A stretch of DNA of 5,701 nt. Source: Candidatus Methanolliviera sp. GoM_oil (GTDB taxonomy: Archaea; Halobacteriota; Methanoliparia; Methanoliparales; Methanoliparaceae). The DNA lies in the NCBI GenBank assembly GCA_902158735.1, contig CABGHG010000116.1, forward strand, positions 1 to 5,701, written 5' to 3'. Position numbers and translations under genes: made by a program. The notes under the pieces were generated by a model, which saw only the letters and a program-made list of their open reading frames with translations, ran no database searches and had not been told where the DNA came from. Shown in pieces: positions 4,658 to 5,701 of the stretch; position 1 is the first letter of the stretch; every line of letters starts with the position of its first letter.

Positions 4658-5550
4658 GAGCGAATTTCAAGAATATAAAGGAGAAACTGATCGAAGATCT
4701 ATTGTTTATAGCGGCAATCTCTTCGATCGTCGTTATTTTATTCATATTCATCTTCTTGATGAAAGAGGGAGCTTTTGCATTTCTGGAGAACGGCGTCTTC
4801 AATTTCATATTTGGAACGAAATGGCGGATGGAGACTGGCACGTATGGAATGGCTCCCTTAATAATTGGCTCTTTGCTCGTGACAATCGGTGCGGTTGGAT
4901 TTGCGACAATACTTGGTATTCCAAGCGCAATATTCCTCTCCGAGCTCGCTCCGCCACGGATGGGAAATATCCTGAAACCGACGGTCGAATTGTTGAACAG
5001 CATCCCTTCAATTGTCTATGGATTCATCGGCGTTGTCCTCCTTTTAACCTCTCTTAGAGACACATTTGATATGATAGATGGCCATTCGTTCCTCGCAGGA
5101 TCGATCTTGCTCGGTGTTATGGCGCTTCCGACGATAATCACGATATCAGACGATGCCATAACGTCCGTTCCAAAAGATCTTAGGGAGGGGAGTCTGGCGC
5201 TCGGCGCAACTCGTTGGCAGACGATCAGGAGGGTTGTTCTTCCATCTGCCATATCCGGTATTATGGCGTCTATCCTTCTCGCGATTGGAAGGGTGCTCGG
5301 AGAGACGATGGCGATCATGCTCGTCGTCGGATGTGTGGCGAGAGTTCCTTCTCCTTTCTTCAATTTTTTTCAGAGTGGAGATACGATGACGGCGAGGATC
5401 GCAAGTGAGATGGGGGAGGCGGCGCGTGGTTCTCTCCAGTATCACTCACTCTTCGGGATAGGTGTTCTCCTCTTGATCATCGTGACCGTATTGAACGTGA
5501 TTGCGGATCTCATACGCGTAAGGATTCAGAAGAAGGTTGGAAGAGGATAA
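4654..5550 (+). CDS. pstC: Phosphate ABC transporter permease PstC
   Basis: This 298-residue inner-membrane permease, with PstA, would form the phosphate channel driven by the PstB ATPase. About six hydrophobic helices are visible, at approximately 16-36, 67-95, 117-133, 146-165, 199-226 and 265-286. The cytoplasmic EAA loop that docks the ATPase is clear at about 178-202 (EGSLALGATRW, then LPSAISG). The PstC signature IGRVLGETMAI is at 211-221, containing Arg213 and Glu217. Other family-like parts are the ELLNSIPSIVYGFIG stretch (112-126) and the FIFGTKW segment after the first helix. The length is normal for PstC. Its ATG overlaps the pstS stop as ATGA, which points to translational coupling. 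It is followed after two bases by the next membrane protein. Identification is firm. Confidence 0.95.
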   Translation: MRANFKNIKEKLIEDLLFIAAISSIVVILFIFIFLMKEGAFAFLENGVFNFIFGTKWRMETGTYGMAPLIIGSLLVTIGAVGFATILGIPSAIFLSELAPPRMGNILKPTVELLNSIPSIVYGFIGVVLLLTSLRDTFDMIDGHSFLAGSILLGVMALPTIITISDDAITSVPKDLREGSLALGATRWQTIRRVVLPSAISGIMASILLAIGRVLGETMAIMLVVGCVARVPSPFFNFFQSGDTMTARIASEMGEAARGSLQYHSLFGIGVLLLIIVTVLNVIADLIRVRIQKKVGRG

Positions 5551-5552
5551 TC

Positions 5553-5701
5553 ATGATCGACAAAATTTTATATGCTCTCGGAGCGATTATTGCGATCTTT
5601 GGCTTTTCCTCGCTGATTGGCTACTCAAATATCTCTCACATACCTCTTCTTCTCGCCTTAATTTCTGTCTTCATCTTTATCTTCGTTGGTGTTAAAAAGA
5701 G
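5553..5701 (+). CDS. Start of a membrane protein, probably PstA with an unusual N-terminus (3'-truncated)
   Basis: From ATG 5553, two bases after the pstC stop, the frame stays open to the window end (49 full codons). It begins MIDKILYALGAIIAIFG and contains two closely spaced hydrophobic helices, about residues 5-24 and 32-47, joined by a short loop (SNISHIP) and followed by Lys-Lys. The position directly after pstC and the tight spacing make pstA the expected gene. A typical PstA, however, has one N-terminal helix followed by a longer external segment. This could therefore be a PstA with extra N-terminal helices or a separate small membrane protein. The diagnostic EAA loop would lie outside the window. 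AGAGGA (5542-5547) serves as a modest SD. Confidence 0.6.
   Translation, partial: MIDKILYALGAIIAIFGFSSLIGYSNISHIPLLLALISVFIFIFVGVKK

Noticed and set aside
4605..5057. Overlapping 150-codon + strand open frame across the pstS2-pstC junction
   Set aside because: It is a shadow of pstS and pstC, with arginine/tryptophan-rich, non-globular composition and no family features.
1..5701. CRISPR arrays, tRNA/rRNA genes, insertion sequences
   Set aside because: No regularly spaced repeats, cloverleaf-like segments, transposase frames or terminal inverted repeats were seen on either strand.

Overview
The window looks like a stretch of an archaeal chromosome, most likely from a methanogen-related or methane/alkane-oxidising euryarchaeote. 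The reasons are a PhoU protein fused to an N-terminal AbrB-type domain, a zinc-type methylcobamide:CoM methyltransferase (MtaA/MtbA family) fragment, TATA-box promoters with purine-rich flanks in the intergenic regions, and strong GGAGGTGA-like Shine-Dalgarno (SD) sites. Lineage is inferred from gene families only; no rRNA, tRNA or marker gene is present.

Layout. Positions 2-460 (+) are the C-terminal part of an MtaA/MtbA-like methyltransferase running in from the left. A 190-bp spacer (461-650) holds a TATA-like promoter and a short protein-like open stretch that may be a gene remnant. A small cupin gene follows (651-989, +) and converges on the phoU-like gene (1098-2117, -) across a T-rich gap with a small hairpin. 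A 143-bp divergent intergenic region (2118-2260) with a perfect 10-bp inverted repeat separates phoU from a tightly packed phosphate-uptake operon on the + strand. That operon reads: membrane-anchored PstS-like protein (2261-3103), metallophosphoesterase (about 3100-3834), second PstS-like protein with a signal peptide (3836-4657), PstC permease (4654-5550), and the beginning of a membrane protein that is probably PstA (5553 onward, cut by the window end).

How they work together. The two substrate-binding proteins would capture phosphate outside the membrane and deliver it to PstC/PstA, with PstB expected beyond the right edge. The AbrB-PhoU protein, transcribed divergently, is the likely regulator of transport, of transcription, or of both. 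The metallophosphoesterase between the two pstS genes has no signal peptide and is probably cytoplasmic; its substrate is unknown.

The most notable observation is that the metallophosphoesterase has no ATG, GTG or TTG upstream of its first catalytic motif (DIH). Either it starts at a non-canonical codon (ATA 3100, ATC 3094 or ATT 3088) behind an SD embedded in the end of pstS, or the start has been lost by mutation or sequencing error. One A-to-G change at 3102 would restore a standard ATGA stop/start overlap like the one seen at the pstS2-pstC junction.
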